A stretch of DNA of 17,116 nucleotides from the NCBI GenBank assembly GCA_900766395.1, contig CAAFWB010000051.1:1-17116 (forward strand). Reading direction: 5' to 3'. This DNA is from Clostridia bacterium. GTDB taxonomy: Bacteria; Bacillota; Clostridia; Christensenellales; UBA1242. A program made the translations under genes and the position numbers. The notes beneath the pieces were generated by a model. The model was not told the DNA's origin, made no database searches, and was given only the letters and a program-made list of their open reading frames with translations. Each line of letters opens with the position of its first letter. Positions within the stretch are counted from its first letter, which is position 1. Shown here piece by piece: positions 7,090-15,800 of this stretch.

Positions 7090-7560
7090 ATGAAAAGGAT
7101 GTTTGTTTTTTTGTTTGTATTGCTATGTTTGTGTTTTGTGTTCTCGCACAAAAAGCCTTCTAACGTCGCGCTTGAGAATTTAAAAGGGGAGTATAGTTTA
7201 TATCTTAACACACAATCAAATTCAATACCGCCTTTTGCAAAAGCGACAAATAATGGCGATGGTCAAATCATCCAGTGTGATGTGTCTTTAATCAACGAAC
7301 TAAAATTTGATTCAAAAGAAATTGGTGGCGAGAGTGTGAAAGTAAGTTTGAAAGATTATACATATGAACAAATTTGCGACATTTTGAACTTCCGCTCAAA
7401 AAAAGATTATGAGTTTTCAGATGGTCTCAAAACTTTTTATGGAGAAGCGGGCTATGGCGAAAAATTTGTTTATGTCGGAACAGAAAGAATAAATTGTGAA
7501 ATCGCAATCAACAATGGCTTTATTTATATTGGTTTTCCAGTGATTTTGGGATCGTATTAA
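7090..7560 (+). CDS. YwmB-like (DUF1779-type) exported protein, sporulation-locus neighbour
   Basis: A 156-residue protein from the ATG at 7090; the frame is open further upstream but that part overlaps the previous gene and encodes no sensible N-terminus. Residues 1-19 are a hydrophobic signal or anchor (MKRMFVFLFVLLCLCFVFS). The C-terminal half, SDGLKTFYGEAGYGEKFVYV (110-129) then INCEIAINNGFIYIGFPVILGSY, resembles the YwmB/DUF1779 family, whose members end in a similar 'N..IA....G...IG.P.I.GSY' strand pair. It is much shorter than Bacillus YwmB (about 240 residues), mainly at the N-terminal side. In Bacillus subtilis ywmB lies beside murAA, spoIID and spoIIQ; here a SpoIIQ-like gene follows after 49 bases, which supports the call. 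The molecular function of the family is not known to me. The family match is weak by sequence alone. Confidence 0.5.
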   Translation: MKRMFVFLFVLLCLCFVFSHKKPSNVALENLKGEYSLYLNTQSNSIPPFAKATNNGDGQIIQCDVSLINELKFDSKEIGGESVKVSLKDYTYEQICDILNFRSKKDYEFSDGLKTFYGEAGYGEKFVYVGTERINCEIAINNGFIYIGFPVILGSY

Positions 7561-7564
7561 GAGT

Positions 7565-7593
7565 GTATAAATGAAAAAAATGTGTCAATAATT
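7565..7593 (+). promoter_or_regulatory. Candidate sigma-F-like promoter of the SpoIIQ-like gene
   Basis: GTATA (7565-7569), 14 bases, then GTCAATAATT (7584-7593), 8/10 to GGNRANAHTR. In Bacillus subtilis spoIIQ is a sigma-F gene, and the element closely matches the one before the YwmB-like gene. The predicted start (about 7600) falls inside the Shine-Dalgarno site AGGAGGT (7598-7604), leaving a leader of only about 10 bases, which weakens the call. Confidence 0.45.
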
Positions 7594-7609
7594 TGTTAGG
7601 AGGTAAAAA

Positions 7610-8197
7610 ATGGAAAAAAACAGCACAAAGACAAAGAAATTTTTTAAAAAGTTTGGAGTATACATTTTGGCGGGTTGCTTGGCGGTTGCAATTGTTCTCA
7701 CATTGACGCTCAGCCTCACAAAAGGTGGGTCAGGCACAAACATCAATCAAGAGCCAGCAGTTGATGTTGATACAAAGCCACTTGTGTTCACGCTTCCACT
7801 TGAAGGCGCAACAGTTCTCAAGGGATATTCAGCAACTGACCTCATGTATAATTCAACACTGAAACAATGGGAAGCACATAAGGCCGTTGACCTTGTTAGT
7901 GAAACTTCAAAAAATGTTCTTGCTTGCCTTGAAGGAACAGTGAGAAAAGTTGAAAAAACTTATGCACATGGAACCATGATTGAAATCGAGCATAAGAACG
8001 GATTTGTCTCAACCTATTCTTCACTTGCTGACAGCCTTGTTAAAGCAGGAGATATTGTGAGTGCAGGTCAAAAGCTTGGCGAAATCTCATCAACTGGTGC
8101 AAATGAAATGGCACAAGGCGACCACTTGCATTTTGCTCTTTCAAAAGACGGCAAGGTTGTCGATCCAGCATCTTTCCTTGAACTTTCAAACAAATAG
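7610..8197 (+). CDS. spoIIQ: SpoIIQ-like M23-domain membrane protein
   Basis: A 195-residue protein preceded by a perfect AGGAGGT 5 bases from the ATG. It has a basic N-terminus, one membrane helix (about 15-37), a short linker, and an extracytoplasmic LytM/M23 domain (58-195). The domain begins FTLPLEGATVLKGYSATDLM, a layout typical of SpoIIQ. Metal ligands of the M23 family are all present: H90 and D94 in HKAVD, and H172/H174 in GDHLHF. Bacillus SpoIIQ has lost one ligand, while clostridial SpoIIQ generally keeps it, so this one is of the clostridial kind and may be an active endopeptidase. SpoIIQ sits in the forespore membrane and pairs with SpoIIIAH of the mother cell during engulfment. 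Nearby YwmB-like and SpoIIID genes support the sporulation role. A vegetative M23 protein remains possible. Confidence 0.75.
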   Translation: MEKNSTKTKKFFKKFGVYILAGCLAVAIVLTLTLSLTKGGSGTNINQEPAVDVDTKPLVFTLPLEGATVLKGYSATDLMYNSTLKQWEAHKAVDLVSETSKNVLACLEGTVRKVEKTYAHGTMIEIEHKNGFVSTYSSLADSLVKAGDIVSAGQKLGEISSTGANEMAQGDHLHFALSKDGKVVDPASFLELSNK

Positions 8198-8202
8198 TGT
8201 AA

Positions 8203-8216
8203 TTTTGTGGACAAAA
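8203..8216 (+). repeat. 14-bp inverted repeat overlapping the acpP -35 box
   Basis: TTTTGT-GG-ACAAAA is a perfect 6-bp inverted repeat with a 2-bp centre that covers the TGGACA -35 box. The loop is too short for an RNA hairpin, so if functional it would be a repressor site. It does not resemble the FapR site I know from Bacillus. Confidence 0.35.
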
Positions 8217-8236
8217 CAACGGCAATATGATATTAT
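8208..8236 (+). promoter_or_regulatory. Sigma-A promoter of acpP with extended -10
   Basis: TGGACA (8208-8213), 17 bases, TATTAT (8231-8236), each 5/6 to consensus, with TG one base before the -10 box. Predicted start near 8243, giving a 12-base leader that holds the ribosome-binding site. Confidence 0.78.
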
Positions 8237-8254
8237 ATAGCGTTGGAGGTCGAC

Positions 8255-8479
8255 ATGGTCTTAGAGAAAGTCAAAGAAATCATCTCTTCACAACTAAATA
8301 TTCCTGTTGAAAAAATCAGCGAAGATTCAAGACTTGTTGAAGATTTGGGGGCTGATTCACTTGATATGGTTGAATTGTTAATGGCGTTTGAAGATGAATT
8401 TTCAACCACAATTTCAGATGAGATTGCTGTTAATATCAAAACTGTTTCAGACATCATAAAGATGATTGAGGGAAAATAA
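8255..8479 (+). CDS. acpP: Acyl carrier protein
   Basis: A 74-residue acidic protein from the ATG at 8255, 5 bases after GGAGG (8245-8249); a TTG at 8243 is also in frame but lies on the ribosome-binding site. It has the standard acyl carrier protein layout: helix I (VLEKVKEIISSQL), loop, then LGADSLDMVELLMAFEDEF (31-49), in which S35 carries the 4'-phosphopantetheine arm, and a final helix TVSDIIKMIE. It shuttles growing acyl chains in type II fatty acid synthesis in the cytoplasm. No fab gene is nearby: it sits alone between two sporulation-type genes with its own strong promoter and terminator. It could be the housekeeping carrier or a second copy; the sequence looks like an ordinary AcpP. 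Confidence 0.95.
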   Translation: MVLEKVKEIISSQLNIPVEKISEDSRLVEDLGADSLDMVELLMAFEDEFSTTISDEIAVNIKTVSDIIKMIEGK

Positions 8480-8484
8480 AAAAT

Positions 8485-8516
8485 AAACAAGCATAAATTT
8501 TGATGCTTGTTTTTTT
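8485..8516 (+). terminator. Intrinsic terminator of acpP
   Basis: ACAAGCAT (8487-8494) pairs with ATGCTTGT (8503-8510) around an 8-base loop, extended by A-T pairs and followed by a T-run to 8516. Confidence 0.9.
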
Positions 8517-8526
8517 ATGCCTTTTT

Positions 8527-8555
8527 GCATATTTCGACATATTTCGCCATACATT
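8527..8555 (+). promoter_or_regulatory. Consensus sigma-E (mother-cell) promoter of spoIIID
   Basis: GCATATT (8527-8533), 14 bases, CATACATT (8548-8555). This matches every position of the sigma-E consensus KMATATT-N14/15-CATACAHT as I know it from Bacillus subtilis, where spoIIID is a sigma-E gene. It lies between the acpP terminator and the spoIIID start. The predicted start (about 8562) falls at the ribosome-binding site GGAGG (8561-8565), so the leader is very short. Confidence 0.82.
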
Positions 8556-8569
8556 GCATTGGAGGGTGT

Positions 8570-8830
8570 ATGCGAGAAGATTTGATTGAAAGGTGCAAAG
8601 TTTTGGGGGCTTATATTTCTGAAAACAAAGCAACAATAAGACAAGCAGCAAGAAGGTTTTCATATTCAAAAAGCACTGTTCATATTGATGTTTCAAAGCG
8701 TCTGAAAGAGGTTGATGAAAATCTTTTTGAGAGGGTGAAAAAGGTGCTTGAAAACAATTTTGAAGAAAAGCATTTGCGGGGTGGAATTGCAACAAAAAAC
8801 AAATATGAAAATATGAAAAAAAATAATTAA
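8570..8830 (+). CDS. spoIIID: Sporulation transcriptional regulator SpoIIID
   Basis: An 86-residue DNA-binding protein. It starts at the ATG 4 bases after GGAGG; the frame stays open upstream through the acpP terminator but that part is not coding. A helix-turn-helix spans about 20-45, with TIRQAARRFSYSKSTVHIDV as its core, matching the SpoIIID pattern of '(T/K)VR..A..F..SKSTVH.D...RL'. The downstream basic motif HLRGGIATKNKY (68-79) corresponds to the HLRGG.AT..KY signature of the family. SpoIIID is the mother-cell regulator that activates or represses many sigma-E genes and helps switch to sigma-K. Its length is close to the roughly 93 residues of the Bacillus protein. The perfect sigma-E promoter just upstream fits this role. 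A bidirectional terminator follows. Confidence 0.95.
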   Translation: MREDLIERCKVLGAYISENKATIRQAARRFSYSKSTVHIDVSKRLKEVDENLFERVKKVLENNFEEKHLRGGIATKNKYENMKKNN

Positions 8831-8863
8831 AAATAAATAAAAATTATTAAAAAATTAATTAAA

Positions 8864-8902
8864 TAATTAAAAAAATCCGCATTTTTGCGGTTTTTTTAAT
8901 TA
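8864..8902. terminator. Bidirectional terminator between spoIIID and the convergent ttcA-like gene
   Basis: CCGCA (8877-8881) pairs with TGCGG (8886-8890) around TTTT; beyond one bulged T the flanking A-run and T-run (8869-8875 with 8891-8897) and TAATT/AATTA extend the stem. A-tract and T-tract on either side serve both convergent genes. The rest of the 104-base gap (8831-8934) is nearly pure A/T with several TTAATTAA-like palindromes and no other feature I can name. Confidence 0.85.
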
Positions 8903-8934
8903 ATTTTTGCAAATTTAATTAATTATTAAATCAA

Positions 8935-9654
8935 TTAATCAATTTTATCAAATAGGTTATATCTATCTGTTTCTGTGATTGCTGACAGCAATCTTTCTTT
9001 GCCAAATGGTGCCATTTTTGACATGTGTTCAACAAGTTTTTTTGCCTCACTTCTCTTGCTTGTTTTGTCCATTGGACAAGGATTTTTTTGAATTGGAAGA
9101 CCTCGAGATTGATTGATTATATATTTCTCTTCAACCAAAATCAGAGGGCGAATGAGCGTTATGTCAGAACGCGACAAATAAACTTTTGGATGAAAAGTGT
9201 TAAGTCTTCCTTCAAACAACATTGACATAAACAAAGTTTCAATCAAATCATCTGCGTGATGTGCGAATGCAACCTTGTTGCAACCGAGTTTTTTTGCAGT
9301 GGTATAAAGCACTCCTTTTCGCATTTTGGCACAAAGAGAGCAAGGATTTTTTTCTTTGCGAATATCAAAAACAACCTCAAATACATCTGTTGTTACAATC
9401 TCGTGAGCGATTCCCAGTTCTTTGCAAAATTTACTGATTTTTGACCAGTCTTGTTTTCCTGAGGAGAGGTCAATAGTTAGTGCACAAATTTCAAACTTTG
9501 TCTGTATTTTTCTTTGCAGTTTTTGCAATGCTTGCAAAAGAACAAGGCTGTCTTTTCCACCAGAAAGTCCGACGCAAATCTTGTCTCCTTCTTCAATTAA
9601 ATTGTATTTTTTGCAGGCCTTAACCAAACCTTTCATTATTTCTTTCATGGCCAT
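8935..9654 (-). CDS. TtcA-family tRNA thiolation enzyme (adenine nucleotide alpha hydrolase fold)
   Basis: A 239-residue PP-loop ATPase. SGGKDS (31-36) is the ATP-pyrophosphatase loop, followed by ALTIDLSS (58-65), a CxxC pair CSLC (105-108), AHHADDLIET (131-140) and NPCPMDKTSKR (191-201) with a third Cys, C193. This set of PP-loop, CxxC and late Cys is that of the TtcA/TtuA-type enzymes, which bind a 4Fe-4S cluster and thiolate a tRNA base; TtcA makes 2-thiocytidine at position 32. It is shorter than Escherichia coli TtcA (about 311 residues) and may be a sister family with another target. Alternative starts at M3 and M7 exist and none has a good ribosome-binding site. A TilS assignment is rejected because TilS lacks the Cys set. 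Confidence 0.8.
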   Translation of the reverse strand: MAMKEIMKGLVKACKKYNLIEEGDKICVGLSGGKDSLVLLQALQKLQRKIQTKFEICALTIDLSSGKQDWSKISKFCKELGIAHEIVTTDVFEVVFDIRKEKNPCSLCAKMRKGVLYTTAKKLGCNKVAFAHHADDLIETLFMSMLFEGRLNTFHPKVYLSRSDITLIRPLILVEEKYIINQSRGLPIQKNPCPMDKTSKRSEAKKLVEHMSKMAPFGKERLLSAITETDRYNLFDKID

Positions 9655-9798
9655 AAGTTTATCAAAACCAAATCAAATTTGTAAAACGAATTAAGAGAAA
9701 TAATTTGCTGTAATCATCTTGTGCATATCCTCGCGTGCGAACATGCGCAATTATATATAATTAAATTAAATATTAATGCAAATAATAATGTAAATAAT
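9655..9798. other. AT-rich divergent intergenic region with a GC-rich hairpin and a palindrome
   Basis: This lies between the minus-strand ttcA-like gene and the promoter of the giant lipoprotein gene. Within very AT-rich DNA, 9732-9747 forms a GC-rich 6-bp hairpin (one G-U pair) with a CGAA loop, followed at once by the perfect 14-bp palindrome AATTATATATAATT (9749-9762). No T-run follows the hairpin, so it is not a standard terminator. No clear minus-strand promoter for the ttcA-like gene was found. Confidence 0.45.
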
Positions 9799-9826
9799 TT
9801 GACAACAAAAGATTAAAAATTATAAA
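9799..9826 (+). promoter_or_regulatory. Sigma-A promoter of the giant lipoprotein gene
   Basis: TTGACA (9799-9804), 16 bases, TATAAA (9821-9826): a perfect -35 box and a 5/6 -10 box. Start predicted near 9833, giving a leader of about 33 bases with AGGGGAG (9855-9861) four bases before the ATG. Confidence 0.8.
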
Positions 9827-9865
9827 ATTCTTCATATATAGATCAAAACTTTGTAGGGGAGAAAT

Positions 9866-12800
9866 ATGAAAAAGTTTTTTGCACTATTTGCACTGATATT
9901 GGTTGCAGCAATTCCACTTTGTTTGGTTGGCTGCAAAAGTAAATATGACAACTTGTCGATTGAGATGGAGTCAAGCTATGAGATCGTGCTTGGCGAAAGT
10001 TCTGATGACTCAATCACGATTGAAGCACGCGTCAGTGGAAGCAGCGATGAAAATGGTGGCAGGCTTAGTTTTTCTCCAGATAATGACAAACTTGTAAAAA
10101 TCTCCCAAGAATACAAAAACGGAATTAACTACATAACACTCAAAGCACTCGCCCCTGGCAAAGTAAACATTGAAGCACGAACACTCGAAGGTGGTGTGAC
10201 AAAAACCTTTGCTGTTAATATCATTCAACCAATAAAAAACTTCACGGTAAAATCAGGCGATTTCTGGGTTGTTCGTGGAGGTGAGTGGAAGATTGATGTT
10301 GAAAAAAATCTCAATCTTGAACCAACCAACACAACACAAACAGACTTTGTTGTGTCGTTTGGTGCAAACCAAGATATAACTGGACTTGAAATTGAAAACA
10401 ATATTTTGAAAGTTTCAAAAGATTCAATCCAAAACGAAATTGTTTTGAGTGTTCAGTCTGCTTCAAATTCGGATATCGCTCCAAAAGAAATCAAACTTGA
10501 AGTTCTTGATAAATTTGTCGAAATCGACAAGGATACACAAGCAACCCAATCAAGATTTGACGATGGAGATATTTTGATTTTTGAAAAAAATGAATCAATG
10601 CTCACATATAACAAACTTGAAGAACTCAACATAATTTCAAATTTGCTTTCAGAAAGTGAAAAAGAAGTTGTTGTCAGAGTCTATTCTTCAAGAGAGGTCG
10701 ATGTAAATTTTGAAACCAATTCAAAACTTGCAGTTAAAAAAATTTCCTCATCAAAAACATTTAAAACCAACGGACAAGTTGAATATACAGATTTCGTATT
10801 TTCAGTTAGATTTGCAGATACCGTTTCATCCGGAACAACAACAAGTTTAAATTTTGTTGCTAGTTTTGTTGGGTTTGACCTCAAAAAACAACTTTCTGAA
10901 ATAACTGTTGCGTATGAACTTGCTCCAAAAACAATTTTGGTTAATGACCAAGATGATTTGAGTGAATTCACTCTCTACAACTTTTATTCAACAGCAAAAA
11001 AAGGGCAGAAGCTTCAATTTGGCGTTCTGCCAACTTCTGTTTCTTCAGATAACTCAAAAATGGTGCTTCTCAACAAAGATAATTTCGAAAATGTTTTTGA
11101 TTATCTCCAATTTTTCAGAAACAATGGCGAAGAGTTTTTTGAAGGCGACACAATTAATGCTGGAGAAATTATTTATGCTAGAGCAAAAAGTGGTGTGAGA
11201 ACTGGCTCTTTTGAAGTTTTGTTGCAGACAAAGTTTGTCAATCCTCAAACAAACGCACCAATTTCAAAAGTTTTGAAATTCAATGTGCTTTCTGGAATTA
11301 CAGAAATGAATTTTGAAAACGATGAACAAATCAATCTTCAGCTAAACTCTGCTCAAAATTCTGCTGAAATTTTGTTTGATGTTGCTCCAGCAAACATTGA
11401 TATCACAAAAATTCATGTCGAAGAAATTTCGGGGCTTGCTTTTTCAACAATTGCAGTTAAATCTCAATCGGCTGAAGGTCTGACATTAAGATTTGTTGTT
11501 AGCGCAAAAAATGTTGGTAATTACAGAATAAAAGTTTATTCCGAAAACGGAATTGAAATCACGAAAGATATAAGAGTTGTTAATGCTCTTGAAGATGTCG
11601 TTTTGTCAGTTCAAAGTCCAAATGAAAATTCAGTTGTTGGAGATAGGCAAATTATTGGTGGAGAACTCAGATATGTTGCTGTTTCTCTTGGAGGGGCAAT
11701 ACCTCTTGAAGAAAACATTTCTCCAAGCAATTCAAGTTATCGCGTTGAGTATTCATATTTTGAAGTCGATGCAATGCCTGAATATGCTCTATCAAGTTAT
11801 GATTATCCAAATATGGTTACTTCAACATCTGTTGGTGTGTTGGATTATTCTCAACTTTTGGGATACAAAAAAATTGTTGCACTAAAACAAGGCTACGCTG
11901 TTATCCGTGCAAAATATGTACCAATCGGAATAGTGGATAATCAAGACGCCGAACTTGAGTCAATTTACAAATATTTTATTGTCCAAGGATATAGACCAAT
12001 TCGCACGGTCGTTATGTCATCAAACTATGAAACACTTTATTCTTTGAGAAGTGTTGGTGTTTTCAACAAACATCTCACAATGACAAAAGTCCAACTCTCT
12101 GTATATCCACTTGATGCAACATATGCAAACAGCATTGTGTGGGATTATGACAACAGTGGCGAATATTTTGTGTTTGATGAAGAAAATCTGGTGGTTTATG
12201 CAACAAAACATTATGCTGGAACAATTTCCATTGTTGCGACAATAAAAGAACTCAACAGAACTTATACTCAAACACTTTCAATCACAATTCTTGACGCAAA
12301 AACTGTTAGCGACATCAGTGTTAGTGGAATTGGAGATAGCATTTATATTGAAAATGTTGACGACACAACAAAAACATTTAATATCAACGCCATTGCTTTC
12401 CCAAATGATGCTTATAACACAAAACTTCGTTATGATTTTGTTGATCAATCAGGAAATGTTTTTGGAGATATCAAAATTTCAAACGATGGACTCATGACAA
12501 TCCCAGCGGGACTTGGTCTTAGTGGTTATGTCAGAATTGCGGCGGAAGATTGCTTCCAAGAAAATGCCTCAACGGGTGAATATCAACCCGTTGGAACTGA
12601 AGGCAAAAATATCATCCTCATTCCAACAATTATTGCAAATGGAACGAGCAAAGACACTGCTATAAAAATCAATTCAAAAGAAGAGTTGCAAAAAATCGAC
12701 ACCAAAAAACATTATAAAATTCAAAACAACCTTGATGTGAGTGGAATTAGTTTTGAAAACTTTTCTGGCGGACTCTATGGATACAATGCTGAAAGCAGAG

Positions 12801-15800
12801 TTGTGCTTAGCGGATTTGATAGAACATTTATTCAAACCCTTGCAAAAACTGGACGCCTTGAAGACTTGCAAATTGATGGCGACATCCAAATGTTTGGCGA
12901 AAATGGCGTTTTGGTTGGAAAAAATGAAGGCTATATCAATAACGTTGTTGCAACGGGCAACTGGAGTGGTTCACTTGGACTTGTCGGTGTCAATGCTGGA
13001 AAAATTTATAACACGACAAGCGAAGTTGTGTTTGATGGTGAAAAATTTGGTGGCATCGCGCTTTCAAATTCAGGCGAAATTTACAATTGTTCTTTCATGG
13101 GTTCAATCACTGCGTCAAATCAAGCAGCAGGAATTGTGATTTCAAATAGTGGACTTCTTGAGGCTTGCTCGACGCTAATTGTTGAAGGGAGCGCAATCAA
13201 ACTTTCATCAACTTTTGTGCCACAAGCAAAAATTGCTGGTGTTTGTGTGGACAACTTGGAAAGTGGAAGAATTTTGCGTTCATATATACATTCTTACAAA
13301 ACTGATGCCGCTTTTGTTGGTTCTGATTTTTCTTATGTTGGCGGACTTGTTCATACAAATTCTGGCTCGATTACAAAATCTTTTTCAGCACTTCTTGGTT
13401 CTGATTTGATTACAGGATTTGTTTATGTGAATAATGCTGGGGCATCAATTGAAAACTGTTATTCAAACACAACTTTTGCAAACTTTAATTATGGATATAT
13501 TTCAAAATGTTTTTCAGTTCAAAATGATGAAAGACTTAATGCTTCGACAAGCTGCTATTCTGGCGCAAATGCAACAGAAAAAACTGTTGCTGATTGGTTA
13601 AAAACTGATTGGGATATTTCTTGCACATATGAGAAGACGACAATTTGGAAAATATATCTTGATTCACAAAACCCATATTTGAGAGAAATCTCCGCTGAAG
13701 TTAAACCTGAAAGCATGATAATTTCAGTCAGAGAACCACAAAATGCAAACGCATATCTCAAACTTAATGAAACGCAAGTTTTGCTCTATCGTTATGAATC
13801 GCAAGTTTCACCTTTGACAACAGCAGAAAAAGCAAAATTAAATCAATATAATAGCATTTCAATATATGATTTGCTGACTTTTGAAATATTGCCATACAAT
13901 GCAAGTTCATCGCCAGATATGTTCAACTATTCACTCTCAGAAGGAACGGCACTTTCAATCAGCGGGCTTAATATCAATGTTTTGGGACTTGGAAAACAAA
14001 CTTTGACCATCACATCAAAACTTAATTCTGAACTTTCGTTCACGCTCGACATTTATACCAGTTATCCAATCAGAGATTTTAATATTTACGCATCTTCTTC
14101 AAGTCTTGATCCAAGTGGGGCGCTGACTGATGGTTCGATAATATATCTCAAACGCACATACACTCAAGCACTCTATTCAAAGATTTCTTCATCAATTGTT
14201 CTCGTTGACAGAGAAATTGAGTTTAAAACACATGACATAAAAGTTAATTATGCAAGCGAAACAGAATCAAAACCAATGGGGCTTTATCTTTTGAAATTTG
14301 AGGATAAACAAACAATTGATGATTTTGCTTGTTCTTTGAACTTTGCCGACGTGGCATTGTACGAAGCGTTTAATGAAATCAAACCTGGTTTGTCGAACTT
14401 CTTTGCAAGAACTTTTAAAGTTGTTGTTTATAATGGAGCTGAAAGTTTGTCGGTTTCTCAAAATAGTTTTGAAATGGAACCAATTGACACAATTGAACTT
14501 GACGTTTCACTCACAACTGATATTTCCAACAAAATTCTTTTTAATGAATTTTATGGAAATGCGATTAGTTATGAAATATATAATCAAGCGGGCGTAAATT
14601 ATACTGATTCTTTTAACGTTGTATATAATTTGGTTAAGCCAGAAATTAAAGAAGAAGATAAAAATAGCGAAGAAACAATTTTTAGAACATTTGGAATAAA
14701 ACTTTCAATTCAACTTCGTGAAAGAACAACTCAAATTAGCGGAAATTATTATATTAGGATTTATGCTAACGAAGAAGAGTTTACTACATTTGGGATCGCA
14801 CCTGTTGATGTTGCAATCAAACTTTTGCCACAATCAATTCAAAGAGTTGATTATTCTCATTACTATGCTTCATCAGTTGTTGAAGATGGCAAAGAAGTGC
14901 TTGAATCAAACACATCGCCTTCAAATTCATTGGCACCAGGACAGGTTGGGCTTTTGGAAGTAAATCTATTCCCAACATATAGCGAAATCTCTTATGTTGA
15001 AATTGAATCAATCCCAAATCAAGATCGCACAGTCAAACTCCAACTTTATCAAAGATTTGAAGACAGCTTAAACCGATTCACAATGGTTCAACAAAGTATT
15101 GATTACTCCAGAACTGAAAATGGAATTATTGTTGGATATTCAATGATAACAGACGGAACAATCTATGTAAAAACTCAAGTTGCTTCAGATATTCCAGAAG
15201 AGCTTACATTTGAACTCATTGTTCGTGCTTACAAATCAAAAGACGACAAAAACCCAGTTGAGCAACATATTTTCCTTGCGGCAAAATTTATCCCATCAGC
15301 AAGCGTTGAAGTTGATGGGCAAAAAGATTACATCGTTATGGGTCGCGGAACAAGAAAGGATATGACAATCACTGTTGTTGGTGAAGGAGATGTTGAAATT
15401 CGTGCACAAGACGATGCATCATCAACAAATGTTTACGAAAGAGCATATGTCGGACAAAAAACTTTAACTGGTTTGACAAATCTTGGAACTCAAAATCAAT
15501 ATACATATAGTTGCCCAATTTTTGTTGGATCAAAATTTTCAAACGAAAAACAAGACGTTGTTAGAATTGAAGTTGTTGTATCGCGTGAAGTTAATGGGGT
15601 TCGCGAAAAGAAAACAACCACGCTTATTGTTCGCGTGCTTGATTTTGTTGTAAACAAAGTTGCGCTCACAAATGGAACAGATAAATATAGTTCAAAAGTC
15701 AGTGTTAAAACAAAACTTGAATTCTCTTATGATATAACAGAACCTCAAACATTTACTAGTGAAAAAGCTGATGCAGATGCAGTTGAAAATTTAAAAAACA

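Noticed and set aside
8198..8216. Terminator after the SpoIIQ-like gene
   Set aside because: The TTTTGT/ACAAAA symmetry has a 2-base loop and no T-run, so it cannot act as an RNA terminator hairpin.
8507..8569. Upstream extension of spoIIID
   Set aside because: It would begin inside the acpP terminator and run across the sigma-E promoter; the ATG at 8570 has GGAGG in front and gives the normal SpoIIID N-terminus.
8447..8795. Minus-strand frames opposite spoIIID
   Set aside because: They cross the acpP terminator and lie antisense to a confidently identified gene; the encoded peptide resembles nothing I recognise.
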